A stretch of DNA of 64,000 nt from Ryuthela nishihirai (lineage: Eukaryota > Arthropoda > Arachnida > Araneae > Heptathelidae): assembly GCA_038380435.1 (NCBI GenBank), contig JAWZYU010000034.1, positions 39,618,901-39,682,900 of the forward strand. Direction: 5' to 3'. Within the stretch, counting starts at the first letter, position 1. Each line of letters opens with the position of its first letter. This document shows positions 23,143-34,749 of this stretch, one piece after another. The translations under genes were made by a program, and so were the position numbers. Below the pieces are notes generated by a model that was given only the letters and a program-made list of their open reading frames with translations, was not told where the DNA came from and made no database searches.

Positions 23143-23760
23143 AAATAAATAAATTACCCTTCAAGCAGCTACTTGCCAAAGAGGCCTAACAGAAACGTGT
23201 TAATTTAATACAGTATAGAGAAGATCTGTAAGGAAGGACAGTTGTGTTGTTTTACCTCTGAGCGGCACTTTTTTAGCACACCATGGGCTAAATGGCCAGG
23301 TGACAAGGACCCCGAAGGCTCAGAGAAGGTTGGGGGAGGGGACCCACTGGAACAGCTGTTGGGAGACAGATGGTAGCATCCCGTCAAGGCCATCCAGCGT
23401 GTTCTTTAACGTGCACAGGGTATGGCTCTCCCGCACAAGGGACCACGACTTAACGTACCATCCGACGGCCGGCGGCCTTTCCATGGCCATCGGTGTCCCC
23501 TACTGACCGTGGGCAGGGGGGAGTTTTGCGGAGATAAGTCTCAACGCTGACCCAGCTGAGACTCGAACCTGATAACTGCAGATTACGAGGCGCGCTACCG
23601 ACTGAGCCACCTCCGCCCCAAGGAAGGATAGACCTCAGCAGAAAGACAAAACAGAAAAGAAACAGCCATACCTTATCCATGGCTCGAACTCAGGTCCCTG
23701 TGATGTGGGTTCGAACCCTGTAGGCAAGTGCGCTAACTACTCGGCCAAGCATTCCATCTA
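23143..23760 (-). mobile_element. SINE2 interrupted by SINE1, reverse
   Basis: The minus-strand SINE2 has a head GGCCGAGTAGTTAGCGCACT near 23750 and a tail near 23165 (CAAGTAGCTGCTTGAAGGG). It is split between 23240 and 23620. The split halves rejoin in register once the SINE1 and one target copy are removed. Confidence 0.85.
23241..23619 (-). mobile_element. SINE1, nested in SINE2, reverse
   Basis: Duplication AAGGAAGGA(C/T)A at 23230-23240 and 23620-23630. A few bases of the head (AGCCTGGCGC) are deleted. Confidence 0.9.
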
Positions 23761-26259
23761 GCCTTTGCTTAGAGCAACCGAAATACCAAAATAGTATAAT
23801 CGTTAAAGTGGCACAAAGAACCTGTTTAGATGGATTGCTGGAGTGAAAAAGGGGTCATTCTTACTTTGCTGAACTGTCGGTGTTCTATCAAGTGTTTCCT
23901 GTCTTTGTAGAAAGAGTGAACGGATGGCAAGTATTACTCCAAGACTAGGGCAAGGTTGTTGAAGAAAACATCATCATAGGATGACAGTTATTACCACATT
24001 TCTCTTTCGTAAACACCTAAAATGGCTTATGAACTTTAGACCAGCAACTTTTCGTTCAGGAGGGGGAATCAGCGGTGGCCATGGGTGTCCGCAGGGCCAA
24101 GTGTGATTTTTAAGTTTCATCTTGCTATTTCTGCATAATTGCTTTTTTTTTTGGTAAAATAGTTAAAAACAAACACTAGATATGATTAAAGGTGATGTAA
24201 AAAGCCACGCCCATTAGCTAAAAAAAAAAACAATTGCGATCTTAAGAGATTCTTACTCCTCCTGGAAAATTTTCTGCGAAAGCCTCTGTTGAATTCATTT
24301 ACATTAAGGGTCAACAGTAATTTAAATTTTTCCTGGGGAGGGGGATTGTTTTAGAGAGGGCAAAATATCGTGTGTTTAGAAAAGTGTTTAAAGAGAGAAC
24401 TACTGAGGTGTGCTCGAAAAAAAAGGAAAAACTTATCATTGAAAATAAATAAAAAAAAATTTTCGTAGTAATAAATAAAATATGTTTCTTGAAACAAAGA
24501 AAATGTAAAAATAGCAAAAACCAAAATTTACATTTTATTTAAAAAAAAAACCTTTTAGGTACGCCTGATATTATTTAACTTAAATTAATTTTTCGATTAA
24601 TTTTTCCAGGGGGCAGGACGACAACTTTTTATTATTCTTTGCATTATACACCATTATAAACATTAAAATATTCATAGTTATTTTATGAGAAAATTAAAAA
24701 TATTAGTGCTATTGGAAAAAGAAATATTCGAAATATTAGTAGAATCTGAAAGTTTTTGGATAGGATCGTTACAAATGCTAAGAGCCATTCATTTATTAAA
24801 AAATGAGAATGTGTAAAAAAAATAGTCGAAACCGTACTGTGCTTATTTTTAATTGCTAAAGACTGGTTTAAAGGTTATAATTATAATCAAAAATATTTTA
24901 TATTGTTACTTTTTTTAACAATTACTAGAAAAATTAGAAATTTAAATTGTTCCGAGCCCTAATAGGTATAGAAGTGTAAATTTAATTGGAATTTGGAACA
25001 TGTGCCAAGAAATTTAATATGCCTTTATTTGTAGCTGCCGAAGAAAAAGTTTGGAGACTGCTAATTACATTGTTTCTTTGGTGTAGTTTTTGCAAACGAA
25101 ATGGCAGCGCGCCAGGTCGAGTTCCATGGCATGTCTCAGCCGTGCTGGTGTTGAGATTTTCTCTGCTTGTTGAGAAATCTCGCTTTGCCCTTTGGTTAGA
25201 AAGCCGACAAAGTTCAGCAGAACCAGGCTGGATATACCGTCTGTCTGGAGTGCCAGATTTCTAAGTGTGTTTTTTAACACTAATGCTGACTTCAACGTTG
25301 TTGCTCCTTACACTCCAATTCCCAGAGAAACAAGCTAAACTGAAAAAAAGATCTTATCTGTTGTCTAATGCAACTACACGGAATCGGATTCTGAACCATG
25401 ACTGGGTTCTGCTGCACTTACGAGTTTTAATACCCTACCTGTCCAAGTTTCCTGTTTCCTAATGTTTTTGGCCATTGTGATGTGTGAAGGGAAATTGTAA
25501 TTTTTCCGTTATCGGGCAAATGTTATTAATATTATCAGTTTGGTCTATACAAGATCATTATTATATCTTTTTAATCCTTTCTTATTTCACCTAATTCCAG
25601 CCGAAGAATACATATCTTTTTGATCACAAATGCAGTCAATCCTATTACCGTAAACAAATTCTTTCAGTCGACTGAGAATTTCTGTTAAGATAGAGTTCTA
25701 CTCTATTTCTCTAGCGTTAAAATTTGTTGAATTTCTATGGAAATTATGTAAAATACTCCACATTAAGGTTTAATTTTATTCGCTTATTTATTTGTATAAC
25801 ACGTAATGTATGAAAAAGCATGTTTAAAAATGCATGAATAGTATTTATCCTGCCATCACAGTAAAATAATATGTATTTAACTTTCACTACCTTTTTGAGT
25901 ATTATAATTAGCAGACTCTTGTATATATTTGCTCTTGGGAGTTGGCAACGTTGGTTTGTGGCTTTGCTCCTCAAAATTAGCTCTTAAATATTGAATAGTA
26001 AATTTTTCATTATTTGTGTTATGTAATTTTAGAAACAGATAGAATCCTCTAAATTTATTAACCAACTCTCTCTTGTATTTCGTAATCGGGTTTAGTGATT
26101 TGGGTAGCTAGTATTAGTAATATGCAGTAAAGTCAATTCTTATTCATAATATAAGTTAATATAGAGTGGACGACCTTAGCAGTAATGCGAAATCGTATGC
26201 AAAAGAAATAATGTCATAGATGTATACGAAATCAAGGAAGCAATGTCACGTCGGGAATT
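23761..26259. other. Anonymous DNA, no exon supported
   Basis: Mostly A/T-rich. The part 25105-25260 (GCGCGCCAGG...GTTGAGATTTTCTCTGC) may be a very old SINE1 relic. Open frames here lack recognisable domains. Confidence 0.25.
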
Positions 26260-26339
26260 GTGTAGCACATACACCACTTAGAAACACATAATCGCCAGTG
26301 CTAAGTTTTATGTGTTTCTAAGTGGTGTATGTGCTACAC
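26260..26339. repeat. Perfect 32-bp inverted repeat (hairpin)
   Basis: The left arm starts GTGTAGCACATACACCACTT at 26260 and the right arm ends AAGTGGTGTATGTGCTACAC at 26339, separated by a 16-base loop. All 32 positions pair. It opens the copy of a longer duplicated repeat. Confidence 0.92.
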
Positions 26340-26680
26340 AGTTAATAATAATTTTACACTGAGCAGCAATTAATAATTTATGGAATAAAATTCGTGACCA
26401 ATTTTGCCGCCCTTTACAACTTTCGCCGCATTCAACATTTCATTCTTCATTCAAATTACTAATGCCAGATTGCTGTAACAATCTTTACATACATAATACT
26501 ATGGAGAACCAGACTATAATTTCTGATTTTACAATTCGACTGGACATCGCAAAAATCTGCCCCAAAACAGGTGGATGACGACACTAGTCTGCTGAGGCGC
26601 AGTTATGGGGGGGAGGCTCCCCCTAAAGTTAATCAGAGTTGGCAAAATTCGAAGCGATCTTGTAAAATCCAGGTAAATTC
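26340..26680 (+). repeat. Dispersed repeat R4, copy 1
   Basis: From ACACTGAGCAGCAATTAATA through AATGCCAGATTGCTGTAACA to TTGGCAAAATTCGAAGCGA it matches 27888-28226 almost base for base. It continues into degenerate GTTGGCAAAATTC repeats (26630-26830). Confidence 0.85.
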
Positions 26681-27837
26681 TGAAAATTTGGATTTTTATT
26701 TTGTAAAATTAAGAAGAGTTGGCAAAATCTTGGGGAGTTGGCAAAATTCAGGTGAGATTTAAGTCAAAATTTGGTTTTATTCTGTAAAATTATGGCAAGT
26801 TGCCAAAATCTAGGGGAGTTGGCAAAGTTCGAAGGCAATTGGTAAGAATCAGGTGAGATCTGAAATAAAGGGATTGTTTTCTGTATAAATCATGACTAAG
26901 TGCCAAATCGAGGCACTTGGTACAATTTTCTGTAGCTGCTACCCCGCCCCCTCCCCCCGGAATGAAAATCTGGGTATGTCCGTGACAGAGACGTTATTTA
27001 TGTAAAGGTCTTATTTTCTAAGTGGCCGAGTTGGCAAAGTTTCCCTCCCTCTCCCCCAAGCGTAATCCTTCGCTAAGCCCCTGCTAGTCTGTCATCATGT
27101 TCGAATACCAAGCAGCAGAATAATAGACCCAGAGAGTCCAGAGAATCTCTCACTTTTTGGTTCTCCACGGGTACCGAACTAATTTTAAATGTTGCGATCC
27201 TGTCCACTGCCACAAACTGCTATAATCCATGCGGTTGAAGAAGAAAATAAGTGAAATAATTCATTAATTTCAATTACATGAAATTATTATAAATAATTGA
27301 AAATTTATAGTTAAGTTTTGAAAAAAAATAACTATTTGTGGACTTTTAAAATTGCAAAACATATTATTATTATGCCAAATTCATTTATACGCGAAACGAA
27401 AAAAAGAGTATTTAATCTGGCTTGTTTTGTTGAAGTAGTTCGTTGTCCTCACACCGGAGCGCTGCTTTATAATTGTGGAATCTACATTGTGGAAATATTA
27501 TCATTAGAGGTATAGGGAAATCAAACTCTGTGTGTAATTACTCTGTGATCAAAGCCATAATAAACGTTTGAACGAATGAGGACGTCTTTAGAAACTGAGG
27601 CGACTAGAAAAGATAAAGGTACCTCGCTGTTATTTAAGCCTTCTGCTGCAAACTTTATGGATAGGAAGACATTATTTAGTTACGTCAATAAACCGCTCGG
27701 GCGTTATCTCTGTACCACCACGCGATCAAAACACCATCCACTTATTACGTCGATATCTGTAGTTTCACTGTTCAGTTATCTAATACACTTTCTTCTATTG
27801 TTCTTATGACGATAGCTACCATTACAAATGATAGGAA
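26681..27837. other. Degenerate short repeats, then anonymous DNA
   Basis: 26630-26910 shows degenerate units around GAGTTGGCAAAATTC/AGGTGAGATTT, about 60-70 bp apart. 26911-27837 has no recognisable feature. Confidence 0.35.
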
Positions 27838-28226
27838 CTGTGTAAACACCACTTAAAAACACATAAAACGTAGCAATGGCGACTTATTTACACTGAGCAG
27901 CAATTAATAATTTATGGAATAAAATTCGTGACCAATTTTGTCGCCCTTTACAACTTTCGCCGCACACAACATTTGATTCTTCATTCAAATTACTAATGCC
28001 AGATTGCTGTAACAATCTTCACATACATAATACTACGGAGAGCCAGACCATAATTTCTGATTTTACAATTCGACTGGACATTGCAAAAATCTGCCCCAAA
28101 CCAGACAGGTGACAACACTAGTCTGCAGAGGCGTAATTATTGGGGGGGTGGGGGAGACTCCCCCCAAAGTTAATCAGAGTTGGCAAAATTCGAAGCGACC
28201 TTGTAAAATCCAGGTAAATCCAGGTC
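27838..28226 (+). repeat. Dispersed repeat R4, copy 2
   Basis: Direct second copy of 26260-26680. Its hairpin start has decayed (GTGTAAACACCACTTAAAAA). It ends in TTGTAAAATCCAGGTAAATC like copy 1. Confidence 0.85.
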
Positions 28227-29389
28227 CAGATAATTTTGGATGTATGTGGGTATTATGTTTTTTATTTTAAATTTAGGCTTCGCATATATATTAATATTTT
28301 GGTTATCAAAATTATATCTGATATCATGCAAAGAGGTAAGAGATAGTCGCGCAGTGAAAATTGATATTTTAGGATTTTATGAGTGTTTATGTCTGTATAT
28401 ATGCTTTCAGGGAAGCAATCAGAGTTTGTTTGGAGAATCAATCTTTTTTTTTTAATGCTTTTTTTTTAGTTATTATTCTTTTAAATAGTTTTTTGTTTTA
28501 TTTTTATTTATTTTTTTTTTGTAATTTTTTATGCTTTTTTATATAATATATTTTTTTATCATTTTTTTAAAGTTTTTTTATATGTTTTTCTTTTTGATTT
28601 TTTTGTTATGTATTATTTTATATATATATATATTTATTATTATTTATTTTTATTTTATTTTTTATTTCATTATTTAATATTTATTTTTTTAATTGTTATT
28701 ATTGTGCATTTTTTTAAATTATTATTCTTATATTTACTATTTAATAATTTTTCTTTATTTTTCCCTGAGTGGTTTTCATTTATTCTTGGGTTGTGGAGAT
28801 AGTTAGGTTGAAGACTATTGATCAAGACTGTTTTGTGGTTATTTCGGCCAGTGGGACCTGAGTTAAAGGGTTCGAGACACTTTAGATATATATATATTGT
28901 TCCCTTATTTCTATAGTCCCTCCATTATTTTTTTTATTTATATTTTATGGAATTTTTGGTGTGAGTCTGGATAGAGAGCAGAATGAGGGTTCCTTCGGGA
29001 ACATGTATATGAGAAGTAAGTTGAGAATTGAAAAAAAATCTTTATGGAGGACATGAAGAGAAGATAGGAGAAGGTAAAGGAAAGATAGACTAAATTCTGT
29101 TCCAAAGTGAGGTGGAAAGAAGGAAATTGAAGAGAGATTCATAAATTTGGGTTTTGTTTAGAGGGGGTGAGGGGTCCAGAATTACATTCGTTTGAATGTC
29201 CAAAATGTTTAGGTCAATGAGTGATTTGAAAAAAGTTTGTCTCTGTGAGGCAATATTATCACAGTTAAGAAACTTATAGGAGCTTCGTAATTTGGTAATT
29301 GGTCATACTAATACTACACTGACCGTGAAAATCATTGCAGAGAAAATAACAAGAAACGAGATCTTAACCCACTAAACAGATTCACTTTG
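28227..29389. other. T-rich low-complexity DNA, then anonymous DNA
   Basis: 28440-28790 is almost pure T/A on the + strand with long poly-T. The apparent open frames are compositional. 28790-29390 has no recognised features. Confidence 0.4.
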
Positions 29390-29434
29390 CACACGGAGAT
29401 TTGGCTTAACTTCCCATCCAACGGACGACAGACT
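29390..29434 (-). mobile_element. SINE1 fragment, reverse
   Basis: CACACGGAGATTTGGCTTAA followed by CCCATCCAACGGACGACAG is the central SINE1 segment. It is cut off by the LINE 3' end that follows. Confidence 0.65.
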
Positions 29435-29770
29435 TAATAATAATAATAATCTTTATTTTATTCCGCCAGTCAATACAATATACATTTACATAGCATAATT
29501 ATCTAATAACAATTAATATATACATGAAAAAATTGAGAAGTGAAATAGCTGAGAAATATCAATTGCATCAGAAAAAGTAAATAACAATCATATTAAATAT
29601 TGGTGTTTAATAGGAAAGGCGAAACAAAAAAGGAGAGCATAGTAAGCTGACGCTTATTTTTAGTTAATGCTCCCTATTTCCTTTAAAGTTCAATTATGAC
29701 AACAGTAAAGTATACAATAATTCAAATAGCACAATAATTCAATAGTATAAAAGGTCAAATGGTTATGAGA
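29435..29770 (-). mobile_element. 3' end of a non-LTR retrotransposon, reverse
   Basis: Read on the minus strand it ends TGGCGGAATAAAATAAAGAT followed by (TTA)n, the form of a LINE 3'UTR with a simple-repeat tail instead of poly(A). No coding part is visible, so it is 5'-truncated or a LINE-tailed SINE. Confidence 0.45.
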
Positions 29771-30003
29771 CATATTACACTGATACATAGAAGGTTTCAT
29801 TGCTTTGTAAGTAGAAACGTTCTACATTTGATTTTCCACGCTCAATGGTATCCTCTTTCTCACTGAGGGCGAAACAAGGGTTAGATAGGAAAATTCTCAA
29901 CTCAGGCACATCCGAACTTCGAGTCTCGCAGAAGTGACCACTAATTCCAACCTCCTTTTCTTTTAACCTACACCAAGTGGTCAGGTTTCTCAACAGATCA
30001 ACT
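29771..30003. other. Unassigned repeat-like DNA
   Basis: Contains CACTGAGGGCGAAAC and CTCAACTCAGGCACATCC, possibly a decayed SINE head, but the match is weak. Confidence 0.25.
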
Positions 30004-30211
30004 CCACCATGAGGGGTGGCTCAGTCGGTAGCGCGCCAGGCTCGTAATCTGTAGTTCTCAGGTTCGAGTTCCAGCTCGGTCAGCGTTGAGCCGCCGTTCG
30101 TCGGATAGGACGTTAAGCCGTGGCCCCGTGTGCGGGAGAGCCATACCCTGTGCACGTTAAAGAACACGCTGGATGGCCTTGACGGGAGGCTACCATCTGT
30201 CTCCCAACAGT
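30004..30211 (+). mobile_element. SINE1, cut off by a minisatellite
   Basis: The head GAGGGGTGGCTCAGTCGGTA is intact, an internal piece between GTTGAG and CCGCCGTTCG is deleted, and the copy stops at CTGTCTCCCAACAG, where the 28-bp repeats begin. Confidence 0.85.
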
Positions 30212-30655
30212 CCTCAGTGTGCCGCGGGAAAAAATTAGATTCAGTGTGCCGCGGGAAAAAAATTAGATTCAGTGTGCCGCGGGAAAAAAAAAATTAGATT
30301 CAGTGTGCCGCGGGAAAAAAATTAGATTCAGTGTGCCGCGGAAAAAAATTAGATTCAGTGTGCCGCGGGGAAAAAAATTAGATTCAGTGTGCCGCGGAAA
30401 AAAATTAGATTCAGTGTGCCGCGGGAAAAAATTAGATTCAGTGTGCCGCGGGAAAAAAATTAGATTCAGTGTGCCGCGGGAAAAAAAAAATTAGATTCAG
30501 TGTGCCGCGGGAAAAAAATTAGATTCAGTGTGCCGCGGGGAAAAATTAGATTCAGTGTGCCGCGGAAAAAAAAATTAGATTCAGTGTGCCGCGGGAAAAA
30601 AAAATAGATTCAGTGTGCCGCGGAAAAAAAATTAGATTCAGTGTGCCGCAGAGTA
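30212..30655 (+). repeat. 28-bp minisatellite, 16 copies
   Basis: The unit ATTCAGTGTGCCGCGGGAAA plus AAAATTAG occurs 16 times, varying mainly in the number of A and G. After the last unit the sequence reads GTAAAAAAGTTTGCGAGACA, resembling the end of hAT-like repeats (an AAAGTTTGGGAACCACTG-type end). An amplified transposon subterminal repeat is the likely origin. Confidence 0.93.
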
Positions 30656-30852
30656 AAAAAGTTTGCGAGACACTGCCTTAGGGCAAACGCGGACTTGCAT
30701 GAGTGCTGATTGCTGTAGCGTTCGGGGCTCTCTGTGTCGCGGGCCCATAGAACCTCATAGTAGCAGGATTAATAATTGTTATTACACAGGAATTATATAT
30801 AAAAAATTGATATTTTAAAGGATAATAATAATTGTTATTTTACACGAATTCC

Positions 30853-31229
30853 GGGGTGTCGAAGGTAGCTCAGTTAGTAGCGTGCCAGGCTCATAATCTG
30901 CAGTGCCCAGCTGGGCGAGTGTTGAGATTTATCTCCGTAAAACTCCCCGCCCTGCCCAGGTAGGTAGGGGAAACCTACGGGCTTGGAAGGGCCGCCGTCC
31001 ATCGGACGGGATGTTAAGCCGTGGCTCCGTGTGCGGGAAAGCCATACGCTGTGCACGTTAAAGAACACGATGGATGGCCTTGACGGGAGGCTATAATCCA
31101 TCTCCCAACAGCTGTTCAGTGGGTCTCCTTCCCCCAAACATTCTCTGAACCCTTGGGGTCCTTGTGACCTGGCCATTTAGCCCATTGTGTGCCAAAAAAG
31201 TGCCTCTCAGAGGTAAAACAACCCGACCC
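30853..31229 (+). mobile_element. SINE1, full length, diverged
   Basis: The head GGTAGCTCAGTTAGTAGCGT lacks part of the T-arm; the tail ends GGTAAAACAACCCGACCC. Confidence 0.85.
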
Positions 31230-31729
31230 AAAAAGAATTCCTCAGAATTGAGGTAAACCTATTTTAAGCGTCATACCCGAACTATTGACAGAATAAATGT
31301 TCGAATTTTGAAAAAGAGATCGAATTTTTTTTTATCACACTACCCCCCTTCCCCCTATTACAGCTGCGTCTCTGGAACAAAAGTACCAGTCCGCACCTGC
31401 CGTGGGGTATGCTTTGAGGGTCCGATAGTGCAAGAACAAAGCTTAAGAAAATCATTCTGTACCAGAAATTGCATTTGCCATGTTGTAACAAACGCCCGGA
31501 TCTGTAAAAAAATTTGAAGGGGCCAAGAAACACTCAATCAAGCCGAAAAAAGTAGGGGGGGGAGGGGGTAGGTAATGGCAAGAGAGTGGATTTCTTTTCA
31601 AGTATAGCATTTGCTTTTCCGTTTTAATTGTGTTTAATAAAGTTCGTTAAAATGCATGGAGTATAGGGAAGTGAAATAATTTTTGCATCTGTTAACCTAA
31701 CTAGCATTCTGAAGGGGGTAGCGACATGA
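31230..31729. other. Anonymous DNA
   Basis: 31340-31560 contains pyrimidine-rich CCCCCCTTCCCCC and may belong to an unidentified repeat (GCCCGGATCTGTAAAAAAAT). No exon is supported. Confidence 0.3.
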
Positions 31730-32110
31730 CCCCCTGTAATATCTGTCTCCCAACAGCTGCTCCAGCGGGTCCTCTCTCCCAACCTTCTCTGAGCCTTCGG
31801 GGTCCATATGACCTGGCCATTTAGCCCATGGTGTGCAAAAAAGTGCCGCTCAGAGGTAAAACAACGGAACAACTGTTCCAGTTGGTCCCCTCCCCCAACC
31901 TTCTCTGAGCCTTCGGGGTCCTTGCGACCTGAACATTTAACCCATGGGTTCCCCCCCAACCTTCTCTGAGCCTTCGGGGTCCTTGTGACCTGGCCATTTG
32001 ACCCATGGGTCCCCTCCCTCAACCTTCTCTGAGCCTTCGGGTTCCTCGTAACCTGGCCATTTAGCCCATGGTGTACAAAAAAGTGCCGCTCAGAGGTTAA
32101 ACAAACCAAA
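31730..32110 (+). mobile_element. Four head-to-tail SINE1 tail fragments
   Basis: Partial units start at about 31740, 31867, 31950 and 32010, each running from the CTGTTCCAG... or CCCAACCTTCTCTGAGCC segment towards the tail. Two are cut short after TAACCCATGGG or TGACCCATGGG; the last ends GAGGTTAAACAAACC. Junctions differ from those at 57.3 kb. Confidence 0.8.
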
Positions 32111-32670
32111 TCTTCCGCACACGAGCACAGATTAATGTCCTATCCGACGGACGGCAACCTTTCCAAGTCCGTCGTTGTCTCCTACACTGACCTGGGCAGG
32201 TTGTGGGTTGGGTTGTTTTACCTCTGAGCGGCACTTTTTTGCACACCATGGGCTAAATGGCCAGGTCACATGGACCCCGAAGGCTCAGAGAAGGTTGGGG
32301 GAGGGGACCCACTGGAACAGCTGTTGGGAGACAGATGGTAGCCTCCCGTCAAGGCCATCCAGCGTGTTCTTTAATGTGCACAGGGTATGGATCTCCCGCA
32401 CACGGGGCCACGGCTTAACGTCCCATCCGACGGACGACGGCCTTTCCAAGCCCATCGGTGTCCCCTACTGACCGTGGGCAGGGCGGGGAATTTTGCGGAG
32501 ATAAATCTCAACGCTGACCCAGCTGGGACTCGAACCTGGGAACTACAGATTACGAGCCTGGCGCGCTACCGACTCAGCCACCCCGCCCCGACCTGGGCAG
32601 GACTTGGAGTTTTGAAGAGATAAATCTCAACACTGTCCTAGCTGGGACTCGAACCTGGGAACTGCAGAAG
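32111..32670 (-). mobile_element. Old SINE1 interrupted by a young SINE1, reverse
   Basis: The outer halves (about 32111-32200 and 32590-32670) contain CCGACGGACGGCAACCTTTC and GGGACTCGAACCTGGGAACT and continue in register once the insert is removed. Confidence 0.75.
32201..32589 (-). mobile_element. SINE1, full length, nested, reverse
   Basis: Perfect 12-bp duplication GACCTGGGCAGG at 32189-32200 and 32590-32601. The body is close to consensus. Confidence 0.93.
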
Positions 32671-33154
32671 AAATAAGGATATTGAGAGAAATGTATGGTC
32701 GGCTGACCAGAATAGTAAGGTTCTTTATCTTCGAAAGAACTGACCTCTTTTCACCGCCGACTTGAGCCGCCGCGGAATTTTCTGCTTTGCTGCTGGAACA
32801 AACGATTATCAGAAAGATAACTTATCAAAGAAAGGAGAAATGGAAAACATGAAGCCTCCGGCGTCAGATATAAACGTGCATTAGATCAGTTTTATAGTTA
32901 AACACGATTATGTTTCATTCAATCGGAAATAATATTGTAACAATATTTCTTTCTTTATATTTTGCATTAAGATCTAAAAACAATAACAGCCACCTTTGTA
33001 ATCCTCTGCGGGGTGTCGTGTCCCGCCTCGTACACCCACTCGCTACCGCGCTGTGTGAAAAACGGATCAATAAAAAGAAATTATTTCCGTAGAATAACTG
33101 GATTGAATAGAAAAGAACCAGAATGCCATTCCATTTTTTTTTTTCCAGATATTA
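32671..33154. other. Anonymous DNA, locally GC-rich
   Basis: Short GC-rich patches occur at 32745-32775 (CACCGCCGACTTGAGCCGCC) and 33005-33055. No promoter or exon can be defended, although the LPCAT first exon is expected somewhere upstream of 34750. Confidence 0.2.
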
Positions 33155-33350
33155 TTGGCTACTGATCTAAGGGACCTGGGTTCGAGCCCCGGGTAAGGCA
33201 TGGATGTTCGTGTCGTTTTTCTGCTGAGGTCCTGCCATCCTCACAGACCTTCTACTATGGCATATAAGAGAGGCTTGCTTGAGAGGCTCCTCTCAGATCT
33301 CTGTGGCAAGCAGCTGCTTGAGGGGGTATTTATTTTTATTTATTTATTTT
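33155..33350 (+). mobile_element. SINE2, nearly full length
   Basis: It begins in the anticodon region (TTGGCTACTGATCTAAGGGA), has an intact box-B-like GGTTCGAGCCCCGGG, the core and the CAAGCAGCTGCTTGAGGGGG tail followed by TATTTATTTTTATTTATTT. A small duplication of GAGAGGCT lies near 33270. Confidence 0.88.
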
Positions 33351-33359
33351 TGCCAAATA

Positions 33360-33515
33360 CTGATGGAAGTGAGGCTACCATTCGTCTCTTAACAGCAATC
33401 AAGTGGGTCCCTTTCTTCCAACCTTCTAGGAGCCTTCGGGGTCCTTGTGACCTGGCTATTTAGCAAATTGTGTGCCAAAAAAACATGCTACTCAGAGTTA
33501 AAACAACCGATAAAC
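33360..33515 (+). mobile_element. SINE1 tail fragment
   Basis: GAGGCTACCATTCGTCTCTT to CAGAGTTAAAACAACCG, diverged, no head. Confidence 0.75.
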
Positions 33516-33564
33516 CTCATTCCTCCCTTTATTTTTTCGAGATCCTGGGCCTGGTAACAGTTGG

Positions 33565-33952
33565 TTATTTGTTTTTTTACCTCTGATCAGCACTTTTTTT
33601 GCACACAGTAGGCTAAATACACACACAGGTCACAAGGACCCTGAAGGCTCAGAGAAGGTTGGGGCAGGGAACCCACTGGAACGGCTGTTGGGAGAGAGAT
33701 GGTAGCCTCCCGTTAAGGCCATCCAGCGTGTTCTTTAACGTGCACAGGGTATGGCTCTACCGTACACGGGACAACGGCTTGACGTCCCATAAGACGGACT
33801 TTCCAAGCGCATCGGTGTCCCCTACTGACCGAGGGCAGGGGGGGGGGGGTAGTTTTGCGAAGATAAATCTCAACGCTGACCCAGATGGGACTCGAACTTG
33901 GGAACTGCAGATTACGAGCCAGGTGCGCTGCCGACTGAGCTCCCCCCCCCCC
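33565..33952 (-). mobile_element. SINE1, full length, diverged, reverse
   Basis: Runs from GTTTTTTTACCTCTGATCAG to CCGACTGAGCTCCCC. It carries an added ACACACAC near the tail and a deletion in the central CGGACGGCGGCC segment. The duplication is unclear. Confidence 0.85.
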
Positions 33953-34288
33953 CTGATAACTAGTTAATATATTTTTCTAAGCGACCGCTTGGAATGCTTG
34001 TACTGTTGGGTTGCCCCCAGGAGAAGATTGAAGGTTCTGGTCTGCCCGAGGGAGTTTTTCAATAAAGCGGACTATATTTTAAATGGTTATTACTTGCTTC
34101 TTTTTTACGTATATTTTAAAAACCTTCCATATGTTTTATTTCTATTTGCTAAGATATCGATTATTTGCTCATCAGGAATATTCTTACAGAAAAAATTGCA
34201 GAAATCAGTCAATAGCAAACTGTCTTATTAATCCGTGAAAAAATATAAATATAAATTAAACTATATAAATATAATTATACTATGAAAG
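33953..34288. other. Anonymous A/T-rich DNA
   Basis: No recognised feature. Confidence 0.3.
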
Positions 34289-34445
34289 TATAGTTTTAAA
34301 ACTATTATTGTAACCAAATGAATCCGTAGTCTATTTTACTGATACTATAGTGATATAATATTTCAAATTGTTATTTATACCACTATAATATCAGTAAAAT
34401 AGACTACGGATTCATTTGGTTACAATAATAGTTTTAAAATTATAG
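34289..34445. repeat. Foldback with ~65-bp arms
   Basis: The left arm begins TATAGTTTTAAAACTATTAT and runs to about 34352. The right arm, about 34380-34445, is its reverse complement nearly throughout (GACTACGGATTCATTTGGTT pairs with AACCAAATGAATCCGTAGTC). The spacer is about 28 bp. It lies 300 bp before LPCAT exon A and is probably a MITE. Confidence 0.9.
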
Positions 34446-34659
34446 CTTTTATGAAACAGAAAACAAAAAGATGGAGGTATAGAGTTGTACACTAAACATT
34501 TTAGAATTAATTAATATACGAAGCAAATTTTTAAATAGTTTCAAGATGACAGGATGATTATATTTAATTATTGTGATATTTCCGAATTTAAATGAAGCAA
34601 AGTATTTTTGGTGTTTGCTCAGACATGTATGACTGAAGTTGTTTAACACCTAAGCATTT

Positions 34660-34718
34660 CATTTCATGATTTAATTTCATGATTTAAATTTCATGATTTA
34701 AATTTCATGATTTAAATA
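34660..34718 (+). repeat. Four-copy 15-bp tandem repeat
   Basis: TTTCATGATTTAAAT repeats about four times within 100 bp of the acceptor of LPCAT exon A. Confidence 0.8.
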
Positions 34719-34749
34719 ACTGAATGTTATTTTGATGTTTGATTCATAG

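Noticed and set aside
24986..25264. 92-codon open frame
   Set aside because: No domain is recognised, and part of it may be an ancient SINE1 relic.
28440..28802. Open frame rich in Phe/Leu/Tyr resembling a membrane protein
   Set aside because: It is produced by a T/A-rich low-complexity stretch and has no start context or homology.
30303..30494. Open frame with repeated VPRKKIRFS units
   Set aside because: It is a reading of the 28-bp minisatellite and has no coding support.
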